A DNA stretch of 64,000 nt, from contig CAIWCC010000104.1 in assembly GCA_903911085.1 (NCBI GenBank), forward strand, positions 1 to 64,000. The letters are read 5' to 3'. The position numbers and the translations under genes were made by a program. Positions 26,437 through 35,730 of the stretch are shown in pieces. Under the pieces are notes generated by a model. It worked only from the letters and a program-made list of their open reading frames with translations, was not told the DNA's origin and searched no databases. The stretch's first letter is position 1. The number at the start of each line of letters is the position of its first letter. Source of the stretch: an uncultured Bacteroidales bacterium (GTDB lineage: Bacteria > Bacteroidota > Bacteroidia > Bacteroidales > Paludibacteraceae).

Positions 26437-28680
26437 TTAAAATAAGCTCCAAGCAACAGTTAGACCTGCCATTACGATTGATACCATACTCATTAATTTG
26501 ATGAGGATATTCAACGAAGGACCAGAAGTGTCTTTAAATGGATCACCTACAGTGTCGCCTGTAACAGCTGCTTTATGACAATCGGAACCTTTGCCTCCGA
26601 AGTTACCTTCTTCAATATATTTTTTTGCATTATCCCAAGCACCACCTGCATTGGCCATAAATACAGCCAAAATAAATCCAGTAGAAACACCACCTAAAAG
26701 CAAGCCCATAACACCTGATACACCAAAAATTACTCCAGTTGCAATTGGAATTATAATAGCTAACATAGAAGGTACTAACATTTCTTTTTGAGCGCCTTTG
26801 GTAGAAATTTCAACGCAACGCGCATAGTCCGGTTCAGCTTTTCCTTCAAGAATTCCTTTTATTTCACGGAATTGTCGACGAACCTCTTCAACCATACTCT
26901 GAGCAGCACGACCAACTGCATTCATAGTTAATCCACAAAAAAGGAATGCCGCCATTGAGCCAATAAATGCACCTACCAATACTCTTGGATTCATTAAATC
27001 CACTTGAAAATATTGCATCATTTGAGGTATTGTAGCCTGATGAATATCAACATTTGTAAAGTGATTTGTTGTTGCAAATTCTTTGAATGCCAATACTTTT
27101 TCTGGTACACGAGCCATAGCAATTTTAATTTCTTCGATATACGAAGCCATCAAAGCCAATGCAGTTAAAGCTGCAGAACCAATTGCAAAACCTTTTCCCG
27201 TGGCAGCAGTAGTGTTACCCAATGAATCTAATGCATCGGTACGTTTACGAACTTCTTCTCCTAAGCCACTCATTTCGGCATTTCCACCTGCATTGTCGGC
27301 TATCGGACCATAAGCATCAGTTGCTAAAGTAATACCCAAAGTTGAAAGCATACCTACAGCTGCAATTGCTATTCCGTAAAGACCCATACTTATGTTATTG
27401 AAATCGAAACTTGCTGCAAAAAGGAATGCAAAAATAACTGAAGCACCAACTATTAAAACGGGGAATGCAGTTGAAATCATACCTGTACCAATCCCTGCAA
27501 TAATTACTGTTGCTGGACCAGTTTTGGTCGATTCTGCAATGTCTTGAGTTGGTTTATATCCCGAAGATGTATAGTATTCAGTAATTTTTCCAATTCCAAT
27601 ACCACCAAGAAGTCCTACTAACATTGCCGCCCAAATTCCAGTATAATTTGGAATAGCAAGGTATTGTAATATAAAATAGGAGAAAGCTGCTATAAGAACA
27701 GAACTTACATTCACGCCTCTACCTAAGGCATTTAGCAATTGTTTTTGTGAAGCGCCTTCTTTAGCTTTTACAAGGAAAATTCCAACTATCGAAAGAATAA
27801 TTCCTACTGCCGCAATTATCATTGGAGCAATTACACCATTGAATTGTGTTTCATAACCCATACCAGCAAATGCAGTTGCACCTAAAGCAGCGGTAGAAAG
27901 AATAGCACCACAATAAGATTCATAAAGGTCGGCACCCATACCGGCAACATCACCCACATTATCACCCACATTATCAGCAATAGTAGCTGGGTTACGAGGA
28001 TCGTCTTCTGGAATTCCAGCTTCAACTTTTCCAACTAAGTCGGCACCAACATCAGCAGCTTTTGTAAAAATACCACCACCTACACGTGCAAACAAGGCTT
28101 GAGTAGATGCACCCATACCAAATGTTAGAGTAGTAGTTGTAATCATTATCAATTTCATAGAAGGATTGGCAGCGATTATTGCATCTGTTGTATTATCCAA
28201 TGCGCCAATAATATATTGTAATGCATAAAACCAGATAGAAATGTCGAGCAATCCAAGTCCAACAACTACTAAACCCATAACTGCACCCGAGCGGAAAGCC
28301 AAACGTAAACCATCGTTTAACGACCGTTGTGCAGCATTAGCAGTACGCGCAGAAGCATAAGTGGCTGTTTTCATTCCAAAGAAACCAGCTAAACCAGAGA
28401 AAAAACCACCTGTAAGAAATGCAAATGGAACCCATGGATTCTGGATTTCAAGCACATAAGCCATTACTGCAAAAAGTGCAGTTAAAATAATAAAAACAAT
28501 AGTCACAACTTTGTACTGTTGTTTTAAATAAGCCATTGCACCTTCACGAACGTACAATGCAATTTTTTTCATTGTGTCGGTTCCTTCACTTTCCTTCATC
28601 ATTTGTTTGAAGAAGTAATAAGCAAACCCTAACGCAATAATCGCCGAAATAGGCACTAAAAAGAAAATTTTGCTTTCCAT
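26437..28680 (-). CDS. hppA: Membrane-bound ion-translocating pyrophosphatase (K+-dependent type)
   Basis: This pump couples pyrophosphate hydrolysis to H+ and/or Na+ transport. The 747-residue protein has about 16 membrane segments and the catalytic loops [19 protein letters not shown] near residue 205, [17 protein letters not shown] near 230, and the late [14 protein letters not shown]. The sequence [10 protein letters not shown] near residue 490 has Ala where K+-independent enzymes have Lys, placing it in the K+-dependent clade. Some Bacteroides members of that clade pump both Na+ and H+, so the ion is not settled. It is monocistronic with its own promoter and terminator. Confidence 0.95.
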   Translation of the reverse strand: MESKIFFLVPISAIIALGFAYYFFKQMMKESEGTDTMKKIALYVREGAMAYLKQQYKVVTIVFIILTALFAVMAYVLEIQNPWVPFAFLTGGFFSGLAGFFGMKTATYASARTANAAQRSLNDGLRLAFRSGAVMGLVVVGLGLLDISIWFYALQYIIGALDNTTDAIIAANPSMKLIMITTTTLTFGMGASTQALFARVGGGIFTKAADVGADLVGKVEAGIPEDDPRNPATIADNVGDNVGDVAGMGADLYESYCGAILSTAALGATAFAGMGYETQFNGVIAPMIIAAVGIILSIVGIFLVKAKEGASQKQLLNALGRGVNVSSVLIAAFSYFILQYLAIPNYTGIWAAMLVGLLGGIGIGKITEYYTSSGYKPTQDIAESTKTGPATVIIAGIGTGMISTAFPVLIVGASVIFAFLFAASFDFNNISMGLYGIAIAAVGMLSTLGITLATDAYGPIADNAGGNAEMSGLGEEVRKRTDALDSLGNTTAATGKGFAIGSAALTALALMASYIEEIKIAMARVPEKVLAFKEFATTNHFTNVDIHQATIPQMMQYFQVDLMNPRVLVGAFIGSMAAFLFCGLTMNAVGRAAQSMVEEVRRQFREIKGILEGKAEPDYARCVEISTKGAQKEMLVPSMLAIIIPIATGVIFGVSGVMGLLLGGVSTGFILAVFMANAGGAWDNAKKYIEEGNFGGKGSDCHKAAVTGDTVGDPFKDTSGPSLNILIKLMSMVSIVMAGLTVAWSLF

Positions 28681-28991
28681 AAATGTAAATAATAATTGAT
28701 TAAAAGTTAATATTAAATTGATGATTATATCCCCAAAATCATAAAATTGAAATGGGAAATTTCGTTGATTTTTTAATATGAAAATTTTTAAACATACCTT
28801 AAGTGCATAAAATAGAATTTATTCGTTGAGTCACAAAAGTATAATGTACTTTTTTGTTTTGGTAATAATTTAATTCAAGTTATGTGCACTTATTTTTGCA
28901 GAAAATGTAAATTATAATGGCAAACTGAAAAAAGACAAATTCAGTAAATTTATAGATTTAAAAAATTGGTATTCAAATATTTGGAATTGTA
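28681..28991. other. Spacer between mtnN and hppA
   Basis: It contains the likely hppA -7 box (28834-28841) and a resulting 5' leader of about 150 nt in which I see no strong hairpin. Nothing else is recognisable. Confidence 0.4.
28834..28841 (-). promoter_or_regulatory. -7 box of hppA
   Basis: On the minus strand the box reads TACTTTTG, about 150 bp upstream of the hppA start. The -33 element is not clear. Confidence 0.4.
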
Positions 28992-29735
28992 TTAAATCAA
29001 AGCTATATATTCTTTTAGTATTGAAAGTGAATAATCAGCGGCATGTTGATTTACAAATCCAATTGCAGATGTATGAGCTTCCTCGTCTGCTGAATCGGAT
29101 ATTATGCGAACAACAATTAACGGTACACCATAATCGTCGCAAACTTGCGCTACAGCTGCACCTTCCATTTCGGCACAAACTACTGACGGTAAATTCTTTA
29201 TAAGTGCATGTTTCATCTCGGAGCTCGAAATAAACAAATCGCCACTTGCAATGTCACCAATCAACATTTTGGGATTTAGAATATTTTGTTCGGTCAATAC
29301 TTTTCGGAATTCTTTGTTGTTTTTTAAAAAATTATGAACCGCTTGCGACATCGTTTCTACATTTTGCAATGGTGTTTCAAATGAAGTTTTTCCAGTTAAT
29401 GGAATTTCAAAACGACGCATCAATGGTCGTGCATCCATGTCATGTTGAAATAATCGTTGTCCAATCACCACATCACCCACGTTTAATTCTGGTGAAATAG
29501 CTCCTGCAACGCCTGTAAACACTATTCTATCAACGTTAAACTCCAAAATTAAATTGGTAACAGTTGTAGCTGCAGCCACTTTTCCCCAACGAGAAAAAAC
29601 AGCCACTACTTCTTGACCGAATAATTCACCTCTATAATAAATTCTACTACCACGTTCAACAATTGTTTTGTTACTAATTGTTGCAATAATTTTATCCATT
29701 TCTTCGGGCATAGCGCCCATTATTCCTAGTAACAT
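28992..29735 (-). CDS. mtnN: 5'-methylthioadenosine/S-adenosylhomocysteine nucleosidase
   Basis: MtnN cleaves the glycosidic bond of methylthioadenosine and S-adenosylhomocysteine, recycling SAM by-products. The 247-residue length and MLLGIMGAMPEEMDKI N terminus are typical; the catalytic Glu12 region is AMPEEM. The nucleoside-phosphorylase fold is shown by VFTGVAGAISPELNVGDVVI, CAEMEGAAVAQVC (ribose-binding Glu) and VRIISDSADEEA with the catalytic Asp. It lies 98 bp downstream of the M48 gene, and the spacer is occupied by a palindromic repeat. Confidence 0.95.
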   Translation of the reverse strand: MLLGIMGAMPEEMDKIIATISNKTIVERGSRIYYRGELFGQEVVAVFSRWGKVAAATTVTNLILEFNVDRIVFTGVAGAISPELNVGDVVIGQRLFQHDMDARPLMRRFEIPLTGKTSFETPLQNVETMSQAVHNFLKNNKEFRKVLTEQNILNPKMLIGDIASGDLFISSSEMKHALIKNLPSVVCAEMEGAAVAQVCDDYGVPLIVVRIISDSADEEAHTSAIGFVNQHAADYSLSILKEYIALI

Positions 29736-29747
29736 AGTATTTAAGAT

Positions 29748-29860
29748 GACCCCAAACCCCTGAAGGGGAGTAAGAGAGATTAGTATTAATTTTTTCTTTT
29801 TTCAAACAATAATTTAAGTAGAATAAACTTGCTTCATTCCCCTTCAGGGGCTAGGGGTTC
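29748..29860. repeat. Palindromic MITE-like repeat, fullest copy
   Basis: The left arm (29748-29771, GACCCCAAACCCCTGAAGGG and onwards) is nearly the reverse complement of the right arm (29837-29860, ATTCCCCTTCAGGGGCTAGG and onwards). Each arm contains its own small palindrome CCCCTTCAGGGG or CCCCTGAAGGGG. The 65-bp centre is AT-rich with no coding capacity. Partial relatives lie at 21360-21400 and 33741-33792. The right arm supplies the final codons of the M48 gene. Confidence 0.75.
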
Positions 29861-31084
29861 ATTCAGCTTTGTAATCCTTTGATATAGTGTCGGATGCGAA
29901 TAATGAAAAAAGACATATATAGGATGCGGCATTAAATTGCTTAACGAAGTTGCTGAGAGTTTTTTCAAGCCCGACAGTAATTGTGGAGCATAACCATATT
30001 TGGCCGCAAAACCATCGGCCTGATATTCAAATTTTCGAGATAGTACATTGGTTGCAATTCCCAAAATTAATGAAATTGGAGAATATAAAATGCTAAATGC
30101 TAGTGCATTGAGATGAAATGAATGAACTGAACCTCCCATTACTTGAGCTAATTCATCACTTTTCAGAATTAATCCAAATAAAATAAAGAGCAATAAAGTT
30201 GATGGCATCGAAATAAAGAAATTTATCAGCGTATGTTTGTGTTTATAATGACCAACTTCGTGTGCCAAAACAGCTACAATTTCGTCGGTTGAAAGTTTAT
30301 CCATTAGGGTGTCATACAATACAATACGTTTTTTGCTTCCAAGTCCACTGAAATATGCATTGGCTTTGGTTGATCGTTTTGATCCATCAATTACAAAAAT
30401 GTTTGAAAGGTTAAAATCTGATTTCGAAGCAAATTTTTCAATAGCAGTGCGTAATTCGCCAGGTTCCAACGCAGTTTGTTTGTTGAATAGCGGAACAATA
30501 ATTTCGGAATAAAACATTGTCATAAAAAGGCTAAACCCTGTAATTAAAGCCCAAGCAAGTAACCAAAAGTATTCTGGAGTGAGTGTGTAAATCCAAATTA
30601 TGGCAAATAAAATTCCACCACCTAGAATAATTGTCATTGCATAACCTTTTAATCTATCAATAAAAAAAAGTTTTGGAGTCACTTTATTGAACCCAAATTT
30701 TTGTTCAATCACAAAGGTGTCGTACCAATCAAATGGAATACTTAATAAATCGTTGGCAAAATAAATGAACGCAAAAAATATTATTGGAGTCCAAATTTCA
30801 TTTTGAATATAAGTCTGAACAAAATTATCGACCCATGCAAAACCACCTAAGCTATACATTAATAGTGTAATAACAAAGCTGAACGAACTTGTGAGCATTC
30901 CGAAGCGCGAATTTGTTTGGAAATATGCTTGCTGTTTTACATATTTTTCGGTATCGTAAATGTCTTTCAAAATGGAAGGCAGTTCTTTTTTTGCATTTTT
31001 AATATTTAAAAATCCCAAATAACGCTCCAAGCCAAAATCGACTATGAGGATGAGAATAAAAGTGATAAATAATGCTTGAACCAT
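29834..31084 (-). CDS. Ste24-type M48 membrane metallopeptidase
   Basis: The 416-residue protein is a member of the CAAX-protease-like Ste24 family of inner-membrane zinc peptidases. It has about seven membrane segments, FDWYDTFVIEQKFGFNKVTPKLF characteristic of Ste24, and the zinc motif VLAHEVGHYKHKHT at about residues 271-284 with a later Glu in SRKFEYQADGFAAKYG. CAAX prenylation is not expected in bacteria, so the role is probably membrane-protein quality control. The last residues, EPLAPEGE, are encoded by the right arm of the adjacent repeat, so the original C terminus was altered by the element. Confidence 0.92.
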   Translation of the reverse strand: MVQALFITFILILIVDFGLERYLGFLNIKNAKKELPSILKDIYDTEKYVKQQAYFQTNSRFGMLTSSFSFVITLLMYSLGGFAWVDNFVQTYIQNEIWTPIIFFAFIYFANDLLSIPFDWYDTFVIEQKFGFNKVTPKLFFIDRLKGYAMTIILGGGILFAIIWIYTLTPEYFWLLAWALITGFSLFMTMFYSEIIVPLFNKQTALEPGELRTAIEKFASKSDFNLSNIFVIDGSKRSTKANAYFSGLGSKKRIVLYDTLMDKLSTDEIVAVLAHEVGHYKHKHTLINFFISMPSTLLLFILFGLILKSDELAQVMGGSVHSFHLNALAFSILYSPISLILGIATNVLSRKFEYQADGFAAKYGYAPQLLSGLKKLSATSLSNLMPHPIYVFFHYSHPTLYQRITKLNEPLAPEGE

Positions 31085-31122
31085 GATAAAAAAAAATATT
31101 AGGGGTAAATTATATTAGGCTG

Positions 31123-31130
31123 CAAATATA
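31123..31130 (-). promoter_or_regulatory. -7 box of the M48 gene
   Basis: On the minus strand the box reads TATATTTG, 38 bp upstream of the M48 start codon. No -33 at the right distance. Confidence 0.5.
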
Positions 31131-31290
31131 GTATATTTATTTTATAAATATCAGATGTGGAAAAATAAATGCACAAAAGTTGCTTTTTTGTGCCATTGAG
31201 CATTTCCAATATCTATAAAAGGCATCACACGACATAAATAATTACATTCAGAAAAACAAAATTTTTACTAATGGTTATTATAGAAATAGA

Positions 31291-31316
31291 AAAGTCCCTG
31301 ATTAATCAGGGACTTT
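31291..31316 (-). terminator. Perfect palindrome, probable dxs terminator
   Basis: AAAGTCCCTGATT is followed directly by its exact complement. The minus strand then reads TTTTC, a weak U-tract. It lies about 80 bp past the dxs stop. Confidence 0.6.
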
Positions 31317-31396
31317 AACTTTAATTAGTGTTTTAAAAAGTCAAGCGGAATCTAAAATGACATTGAGATAGTTTTTTTTCTACAAGATTTTAAATT

Positions 31397-33301
31397 TCAA
31401 ATATTCATACTTAATATACTTCTAGCAATACTTTCCGAATCTAATCCAAGCATTTTAAATAGTTCTTCGGGAGTGCCGTGTTCAACAAAAGTGTCAGGTA
31501 TTCCCATGCGTTTTACATTCACATTATAACCATTGTCCGACATAAATTCTAAAACTGCTGAGCCAACCCCACCATGTATAACCCCATCTTCAATTGTTAC
31601 AATTTGTTTGAATTTTCTTGCAATTTCATGTAACATATTCTCGTCCAGAGGTTTCAAAAAGCGTAAATCGTAATGTGCAATCGAAATATTTTGTTCTTTC
31701 TCAACGATTTCAATAGCTTTTTCTGCATTTTTTGCCATTGTTCCAATTGAAAGTATTGCTAAATCATTGCCTTCTTTCAAACATTCGCCTTTACCAATTG
31801 AAAGTACTTTCATTGGTTGTCGCCAATCAATAATGAATCCTTTTCCACGTGGATAGCGAATTACAAAAGGTCCCATATTGGGTTGTTGAGCTGTGAACAT
31901 CAAATGACGTAATTCAATTTCATTGCGTGGTGCACTGATAGTAATATTGGGAATACAGCGCATATATGCCATATCAAATTGACCTTGATGTGTGGCTCCG
32001 TCTGCTCCAACAATTCCTGCTCTATCCAAACACATTACCACATTCAATTCTTGTAAAGCTACATCATGAATTACATTGTCGTAAGCACGTTGCATAAACG
32101 AAGAATAAATATTGCAAAAAGGCAACATCCCTTCTTTGGCCAATCCTGCCGAAAACGTAACTGCATGACCTTCAGCTATTCCAACATCAAAAACGCGTTT
32201 TGGTAATTCTCGCTGCATAATGTTCATACAACAGCCAGATGGCATAGCTGGCGTAACTGCAAGAATTTTTTCATTCATTTTTGCAAGTTCAAGCAAAGTC
32301 TCACCAAATACATCTTGAAAAAGAGGTGGAGTGGGAGTGCTGGATTCAGAATTTTTAATTTTGCCTGTTTTAACATCAAATTTTCCAGGTGCATGCCATC
32401 CTGTATCCGATTTCTCGGCTGGTTCGTAACCTTTGCCTTTTTTTGTGATACAATGAAGTACTTTAGGTCCTTTGAAGTTTTTTATATCCGAAAGTATTCG
32501 TACAAGTCCTTCAACATCGTGCCCGTCAACTGGCCCAAAATATCTTATATTTAGTCCTTCAAAAATATTTGTTTGTCTTGATAATGTGGCTTTTATGCTG
32601 TTGTTGAATTGTATTATTCTTCTTTTTTTTGCATCGTTGATAATATTCCATTTTTGTAGAAGATTGGATGCTTTGAATCGTATTTTGTTATAAGTTCGAG
32701 ATGTAGTTATATCTACTAGATACTGAGTAAAGCCCCCTTGGATAGGATCTATGGCCATTTGATTATCATTCAGAATAATCAACATGTTGTTTTTAACCAT
32801 CGAAACATTATTGAGTCCTTCGAAAGCTAAACCTCCTGTCATGGCTCCATCTCCTATAATTGCAACCACTTGACGATTTTTTTCACCCTTTTGCACAGCA
32901 GCTACCGACATGCCTAATCCTGCCGAAATGGCTGTAGACGAATGTCCAACTGCAAAAGCATCGTACTCACTTTCTTTTGGATTAGGAAATCCGCAAATGC
33001 CTTTAAATTGACGATTGGTGTGAAATTGGTCACGTCGTCCTGTAAGAATTTTATGACCATAAGCCTGATGACCTACATCCCACACAATTCGATCGTAAGG
33101 TGCATTAAAAACATAATGAATTGCCACTGTAAGTTCTACTACACCCAAGTTTGAACCTAGATGTCCAGGATTTTGTGATACTTCTTCAATAATAAATTGA
33201 CGGAGCTCACCACATACATCAGTAAGTTTATTTCTGTTAATGGCTTTTAAATCAATGGGTGAATTGATTTTGTTGATATATTGATAGGTTTTGTTTTCCA
33301 T
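31397..33301 (-). CDS. dxs: 1-deoxy-D-xylulose-5-phosphate synthase
   Basis: DXS condenses pyruvate and glyceraldehyde-3-phosphate with ThDP, the entry to the MEP isoprenoid pathway. The 634-residue protein shows [36 protein letters not shown], the ThDP motif [16 protein letters not shown] near residue 150, the histidine-containing [10 protein letters not shown] and the late transketolase C domain with [10 protein letters not shown] chose the ATG at 33301 rather than one 75 bp upstream. The family begins at about this point and a promoter box at 33321-33328 lies inside the longer version. Confidence 0.95.
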   Translation of the reverse strand: MENKTYQYINKINSPIDLKAINRNKLTDVCGELRQFIIEEVSQNPGHLGSNLGVVELTVAIHYVFNAPYDRIVWDVGHQAYGHKILTGRRDQFHTNRQFKGICGFPNPKESEYDAFAVGHSSTAISAGLGMSVAAVQKGEKNRQVVAIIGDGAMTGGLAFEGLNNVSMVKNNMLIILNDNQMAIDPIQGGFTQYLVDITTSRTYNKIRFKASNLLQKWNIINDAKKRRIIQFNNSIKATLSRQTNIFEGLNIRYFGPVDGHDVEGLVRILSDIKNFKGPKVLHCITKKGKGYEPAEKSDTGWHAPGKFDVKTGKIKNSESSTPTPPLFQDVFGETLLELAKMNEKILAVTPAMPSGCCMNIMQRELPKRVFDVGIAEGHAVTFSAGLAKEGMLPFCNIYSSFMQRAYDNVIHDVALQELNVVMCLDRAGIVGADGATHQGQFDMAYMRCIPNITISAPRNEIELRHLMFTAQQPNMGPFVIRYPRGKGFIIDWRQPMKVLSIGKGECLKEGNDLAILSIGTMAKNAEKAIEIVEKEQNISIAHYDLRFLKPLDENMLHEIARKFKQIVTIEDGVIHGGVGSAVLEFMSDNGYNVNVKRMGIPDTFVEHGTPEELFKMLGLDSESIARSILSMNI

Positions 33302-33320
33302 TGTATTGCTAAATTGCCTG

Positions 33321-33328
33321 CAAAAATA
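33321..33328 (-). promoter_or_regulatory. -7 box of dxs
   Basis: On the minus strand the box reads TATTTTTG and ends 19 bp before the chosen start codon, giving a very short 5' leader. It supports the shorter dxs start. Confidence 0.5.
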
Positions 33329-33505
33329 ATACATTTTTGTTGGCAAAGGACATTTTTTTTTGCTTATATTTTTCAAACCAGTGTTTATTTAAGAATTGAG
33401 AAGTTAATAATACGCTTAAAATGATTGAAATTTGATTTTCTCTTATAATTTGAGCCTAAATTCTATCAAATTGAATGAATAAATGTTTTTTTTATATCAA
33501 ACTAT

Positions 33506-33536
33506 TTTGTCGAATCAAATTCTTGGTTTATCTTTG
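33506..33536 (+). promoter_or_regulatory. Canonical promoter of the ilv operon
   Basis: TTTG (33506-33509), exactly 19 bp, then TATCTTTG (33529-33536) reproduces the Bacteroidota consensus TTTG-N19-TAnnTTTG. Transcription should begin near 33543, a few bases before the leader peptide. Confidence 0.85.
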
Positions 33537-33556
33537 CACCCAAAATAAAAATATAT

Positions 33557-33625
33557 ATGATTTCTCAACATATTTATATTACTATCGTGCTCGTCTTGGG
33601 TCTTTTGGTCAAAAATCAGAAGTGA
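33557..33625 (+). CDS. Ile/Val/Leu-rich leader peptide of the ilv operon
   Basis: This 22-codon open frame begins with ATG 21 bp after the ilv promoter -7 box and ends in TGA. The product starts MISQHIYIT and continues IVLVLGLLV before KNQK. Eleven of the 22 residues are branched-chain (four Ile, three Val, four Leu), concentrated at residues 6-18. Such composition is the hallmark of ribosome-mediated attenuation for branched-chain amino acid operons, as in enterobacterial ilvGMEDA and ilvB leaders. The peptide itself is unlikely to have a function; ribosome stalling on scarce charged tRNA would be the signal. It is too short for usual gene finders. Confidence 0.85.
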   Translation: MISQHIYITIVLVLGLLVKNQK

Positions 33626-33706
33626 GGATGGTTACGTTGTATAATGTATGTGAAATATAAAAGCAAAAAAAAGACCTTTCTCACCATAACGGAGAAAGGT
33701 TTTTTT
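33624..33706 (+). promoter_or_regulatory. ilv attenuator: antiterminator/terminator pair
   Basis: The terminator is ACCTTTCTC (33674-33682) paired with GAGAAAGGT (33692-33700), a 9-nt loop and then T7. The 5' arm can instead pair with GAGGATGGT (33624-33632), which overlaps the leader stop codon, in an eight-of-nine duplex including one G-U. ACTATC (33581-33586), in the codon-rich part of the leader, can pair weakly with GATGGT. This gives the 1:2, 2:3 and 3:4 alternatives expected for attenuation. The terminator hairpin is certain; the alternative pairings are inference. Confidence 0.8.
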
Positions 33707-33740
33707 ATTAACACCCTTATCTGTTTTATTAGAAAAGGAA

Positions 33741-33792
33741 AAAGTAGAATAATAAATCTCAAATAATGTCCCTTTTAAGGGCTAATAGTTTT
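33741..33792. repeat. Partial copy of the dispersed palindromic repeat
   Basis: AAGTAGAATAA followed by a GTCCCTTTTAAGGGCTAATAG segment aligns with the right half of the copy at 29748-29860 (AAGTAGAATAA, then CCCCTTCAGGGGCTAGG). It abuts the ilvD start codon and contains an upstream in-frame ATG that I do not use. Confidence 0.55.
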
Positions 33793-35628
33793 ATGAAACA
33801 CGAACTACGAAGTTTAACTAGTACTGGCGGCCGAAGAATGGCTGGAGCTCGCTCGCTTTGGAAGGCCAATGGTATGACAGACAAGCAAATGGGTAAGCCA
33901 ATTATTGCAATAGTAAATTCATTTACACAGTTTGTGCCAGGTCATGTTCATTTGCACGAAATAGGTCAAAAAGTAAAAGCCGAAATTGAAAAAATGGGAT
34001 GTTTTGCGGCTGAATTTAATACTATAGCTATCGATGATGGAATTGCTATGGGACACGATGGTATGCTCTATTCATTACCATCTCGCGACCTAATTGCTGA
34101 TAGTGTTGAGTATATGGTTAATGCTCATAAAGCAGATGCCATGATTTGTATAAGCAATTGTGATAAAATTACGCCAGGTATGCTTATGGCTGCCATGCGG
34201 TTAAATATTCCTGCAGTATTTGTATCGGGTGGACCAATGGAGGCTGGCGAATTGGATGGAAAACATCTCGATTTAGTGGATGCAATGGTTCAATCGGCTG
34301 ACGAAAGCGTTTCTGATGAGCAAGTTACCAAAATTGAAAATGCTGCATGTCCTACTTGTGGTTCTTGTTCGGGCATGTTTACTGCCAATTCAATGAATTG
34401 TTTGAATGAAGCAATTGGTTTGGCTTTACCAGGAAATGGAACTATTGTGGCAACTCATGCCAACCGTATTCAACTATTTGTTGATGCAGCTAAGTTGATT
34501 GTTGAAAATGCCAACAAGTACTATTTCGATGGTGACGAAACTGTTTTACCACGAAGTATAGCTACTCGTGAAGCATTTTTGAATGCCATGACTTTGGATA
34601 TTGCCATGGGTGGATCGACCAATACTGTTCTTCATATTTTGGCAATTGCTCACGAAGCAGGTGTTGAGTTGACAATGGACGATATGGATAAACTTTCTCG
34701 TGTTACTCCTTGTTTATGTAAAGTGGCTCCAAATTCTCAAAAATATCATATTCAAGATGTAAATCGTGCTGGTGGAATTTTGGGCATTTTAGCCGAACTT
34801 TCGAAAGGTGGTTTGGTTAATAAAGCAGTTAATCGAGTTGATGGTTTAACTTTGGGTAAAGCCGTTGAACAATATGACATAACCGCTAATACAGTTATTA
34901 CCAAAGCAATAGAAATATATAAAAGTGCGCCTGCACACCGAATTAATTTGGTGATGGGGTCACAAAATATGCAATATCCTGAACTTGATGGCGATCGAGT
35001 CAATGGTTGTATTCGCAGTGTGGCAAATGCTTATATCAAGGATGGCGGATTAGGAATTCTAAAAGGAAATATTGCGCTTGATGGCTGCGTTATAAAAACA
35101 GCTGGTGTTGACGAAAGTATTTGGAAATTTAGTGGTCCTGCAAAAGTGTTTACATCTCAAGATTCTGCATGTACTGGAATTTTGAGCGGAAAAGTAGTTG
35201 CAGGCGATGTAGTTGTTATTACTCACGAAGGTCCAAAAGGTGGCCCCGGAATGCAAGAAATGCTTTATCCAACCTCTTATATTAAATCCAAACATCTTGG
35301 TGCAGCTTGTGCGTTGATTACTGATGGTAGATTTTCTGGTGGAACTTCTGGATTATCAATTGGACATATTTCGCCAGAAGCAGCTTCAGGAGGTAATATC
35401 GGATTGATTGAAGATGGAGACATTATTGAAATTGATATTCCAAATCGGACTATCAATGTTAAATTGAGCGATGAAATATTAAATCAACGCCGTAAAGTTG
35501 AAGAAGCTAGAGGCAAAGATGCTTTTAAACCAAAAGATAGAAACCGTGTAGTTTCTCAAGCGTTAAAAGCTTATGCTAGTATGGTTAGTTCGGCCGATAA
35601 AGGAGCAGTGAGAATAATTATTAATTAA
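33793..35628 (+). CDS. ilvD: Dihydroxy-acid dehydratase IlvD
   Basis: IlvD removes water from dihydroxy-isovalerate and dihydroxy-methylvalerate, giving the oxo-acid precursors of Val and Ile. The 611-residue product has Fe-S and Mg ligands in [35 protein letters not shown] and a late [12 protein letters not shown] and [15 protein letters not shown] chose the ATG at 33793, giving [19 protein letters not shown]; an in-frame ATG at 33766 adds nine residues translated from a repeat. First structural gene of ilvDBNC, regulated by the upstream attenuator. Confidence 0.95.
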   Translation: MKHELRSLTSTGGRRMAGARSLWKANGMTDKQMGKPIIAIVNSFTQFVPGHVHLHEIGQKVKAEIEKMGCFAAEFNTIAIDDGIAMGHDGMLYSLPSRDLIADSVEYMVNAHKADAMICISNCDKITPGMLMAAMRLNIPAVFVSGGPMEAGELDGKHLDLVDAMVQSADESVSDEQVTKIENAACPTCGSCSGMFTANSMNCLNEAIGLALPGNGTIVATHANRIQLFVDAAKLIVENANKYYFDGDETVLPRSIATREAFLNAMTLDIAMGGSTNTVLHILAIAHEAGVELTMDDMDKLSRVTPCLCKVAPNSQKYHIQDVNRAGGILGILAELSKGGLVNKAVNRVDGLTLGKAVEQYDITANTVITKAIEIYKSAPAHRINLVMGSQNMQYPELDGDRVNGCIRSVANAYIKDGGLGILKGNIALDGCVIKTAGVDESIWKFSGPAKVFTSQDSACTGILSGKVVAGDVVVITHEGPKGGPGMQEMLYPTSYIKSKHLGAACALITDGRFSGGTSGLSIGHISPEAASGGNIGLIEDGDIIEIDIPNRTINVKLSDEILNQRRKVEEARGKDAFKPKDRNRVVSQALKAYASMVSSADKGAVRIIIN

Positions 35629-35730
35629 AAATTAAGAATTAATACAAATCCTCAATTCTAATTTTGAGTTTACTCGTTTTCTAAAAAAAACTTGTTGACT
35701 TGTTTACTATTAACTCGTATACTATAAAAT

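Larger units (their letters stand above)
31085..31396. other. Spacer between dxs and the M48 gene
   Basis: It contains the dxs-side palindrome at 31291-31316 and the M48 promoter box at 31123-31130. I see no coding trace. Confidence 0.5.

Noticed and set aside
29735-29860. CRISPR-like or riboswitch element between mtnN and M48 (SAM/SAH riboswitch considered)
   Set aside because: The palindromic arms recur at two unrelated loci, so it is a mobile-type repeat, not an aptamer; there is no direct-repeat array.
33475-33660. 61-codon plus-strand frame across the ilv promoter
   Set aside because: It spans the promoter and reads the leader in the wrong frame; the 22-codon leader peptide in another frame explains the region better.
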